Part shown: in pieces, positions 63,831 through 64,000 of the stretch | Numbering within the stretch: the stretch's first letter is position 1 | Layout of the letters: each line of letters begins with the position of its first letter | Assembly (NCBI GenBank): GCA_947471745.1 | Contig: CANJKZ010001237.1 | Span: 1,842,001-1,906,000, forward strand | Length of the DNA stretch: 64,000 nucleotides | Source of the DNA: Closterium sp. Naga37s-1 | Taxonomy: Eukaryota; Streptophyta; Zygnematophyceae; Desmidiales; Closteriaceae | Direction of reading: 5' to 3' | Notes under the pieces: generated by a model | Told to the model about the DNA's origin: nothing | The model's database searches: none | The model's input: only the letters and a program-made list of their open reading frames with translations | Translations under genes and position numbers: made by a program

Positions 63831-64000
63831 TGTCCTGAACCACTCGTATTGGTTGATTAGAAGTTTCAACACCATTGGCAACGCAGTGCGGTAACTGCTA
63901 AGGACGCAACCTTTGTCGTATATGTAAGGATTTACAATTCCTTACTGTACTCGCACTTTAGCGAGTACAACCCGTTGAGCATGCGTCAGTTCAGTTCGGC
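63831..64000 (+). other. possible LTR fragment at the window edge
   Basis: It contains GTACTCGCACTTTAGCGAGT followed by ACAACCC. This corresponds to the GTACTC-N6-GAGTAC dyad plus AGCCC/AACCC of the TRIM LTRs, with a longer loop. Ends are not visible. Confidence 0.35.

Overview
The window is a eukaryotic, repeat-dominated, GC-rich region. Most of it is Ty1/copia-type LTR retrotransposons and their tiny non-autonomous relatives, with smaller amounts of Ty3/gypsy, non-LTR and pogo-like DNA transposon sequence. LTRs of 130-220 bp, TGGTATCAGAGC-type primer binding sites and TRIM/SMART-class miniature elements point to the plant lineage. High GC, Gly/Ala-rich copia polyproteins and short GT-AG introns would fit a streptophyte green alga, but that placement is inference.

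Layout. 1-5103: two truncated copies of one copia family in opposite orientation. 5104-5996: a gypsy RNase H/integrase fragment. 5997-7160: TRIM-1 (miniature LTR element). 7161-11289: a copia RT fragment and 3' end separated by a pogo-like (DDE_1) transposon with a broken transposase gene. 11340-17436: a full-length copia element with 449-bp LTRs (Copia-1). 17437-19858: a decayed fourth copia (Copia-D). 20626-22267: TRIM-2 with a TGAGT target duplication, inside another element's LTR, followed by a 37-bp tandem array (22415-23340). 23347-31651: a chimeric copia whose 5' half (Copia-A) and 3' half (Copia-B type) meet at a 375-bp SMART-like element (25682-26056).

31705-39647 holds the only substantial non-transposon gene. 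It is a minus-strand, probably three-exon gene for a large protein with three tandem pogo/CENP-B-like DNA-binding modules and no DDE nuclease domain. A 136-bp tandem duplication has multiplied its intron 2 splice-donor region. 40070-40630 is a foldback/MITE-like element.

41268-60044 is a set of nested insertions that can be undone from the sequence. Copia-B (43110-50243, TSD AGAAT) sits in an RT gene that reads across the empty site (50665->50244, then 43104->41268, minus strand). Copia-C (51855-59103, TSD CGTAT) sits in a LINE-type RT C-terminal region that also rejoins in frame. Beside it lies the 3' part of a SAP-domain host gene (59566-60044). 60165-62882 has a SMART-type LTR and TRIM-4 (TSD TCTGC) nested inside TRIM-3. 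The right end has a cluster of short CATCAG(G/T)GT motifs, a poly-G tract and a probable LTR fragment.

The copia and TRIM elements share a nearly identical sequence at the 3' polypurine tract, so the miniature elements are probably mobilised by the copia machinery.
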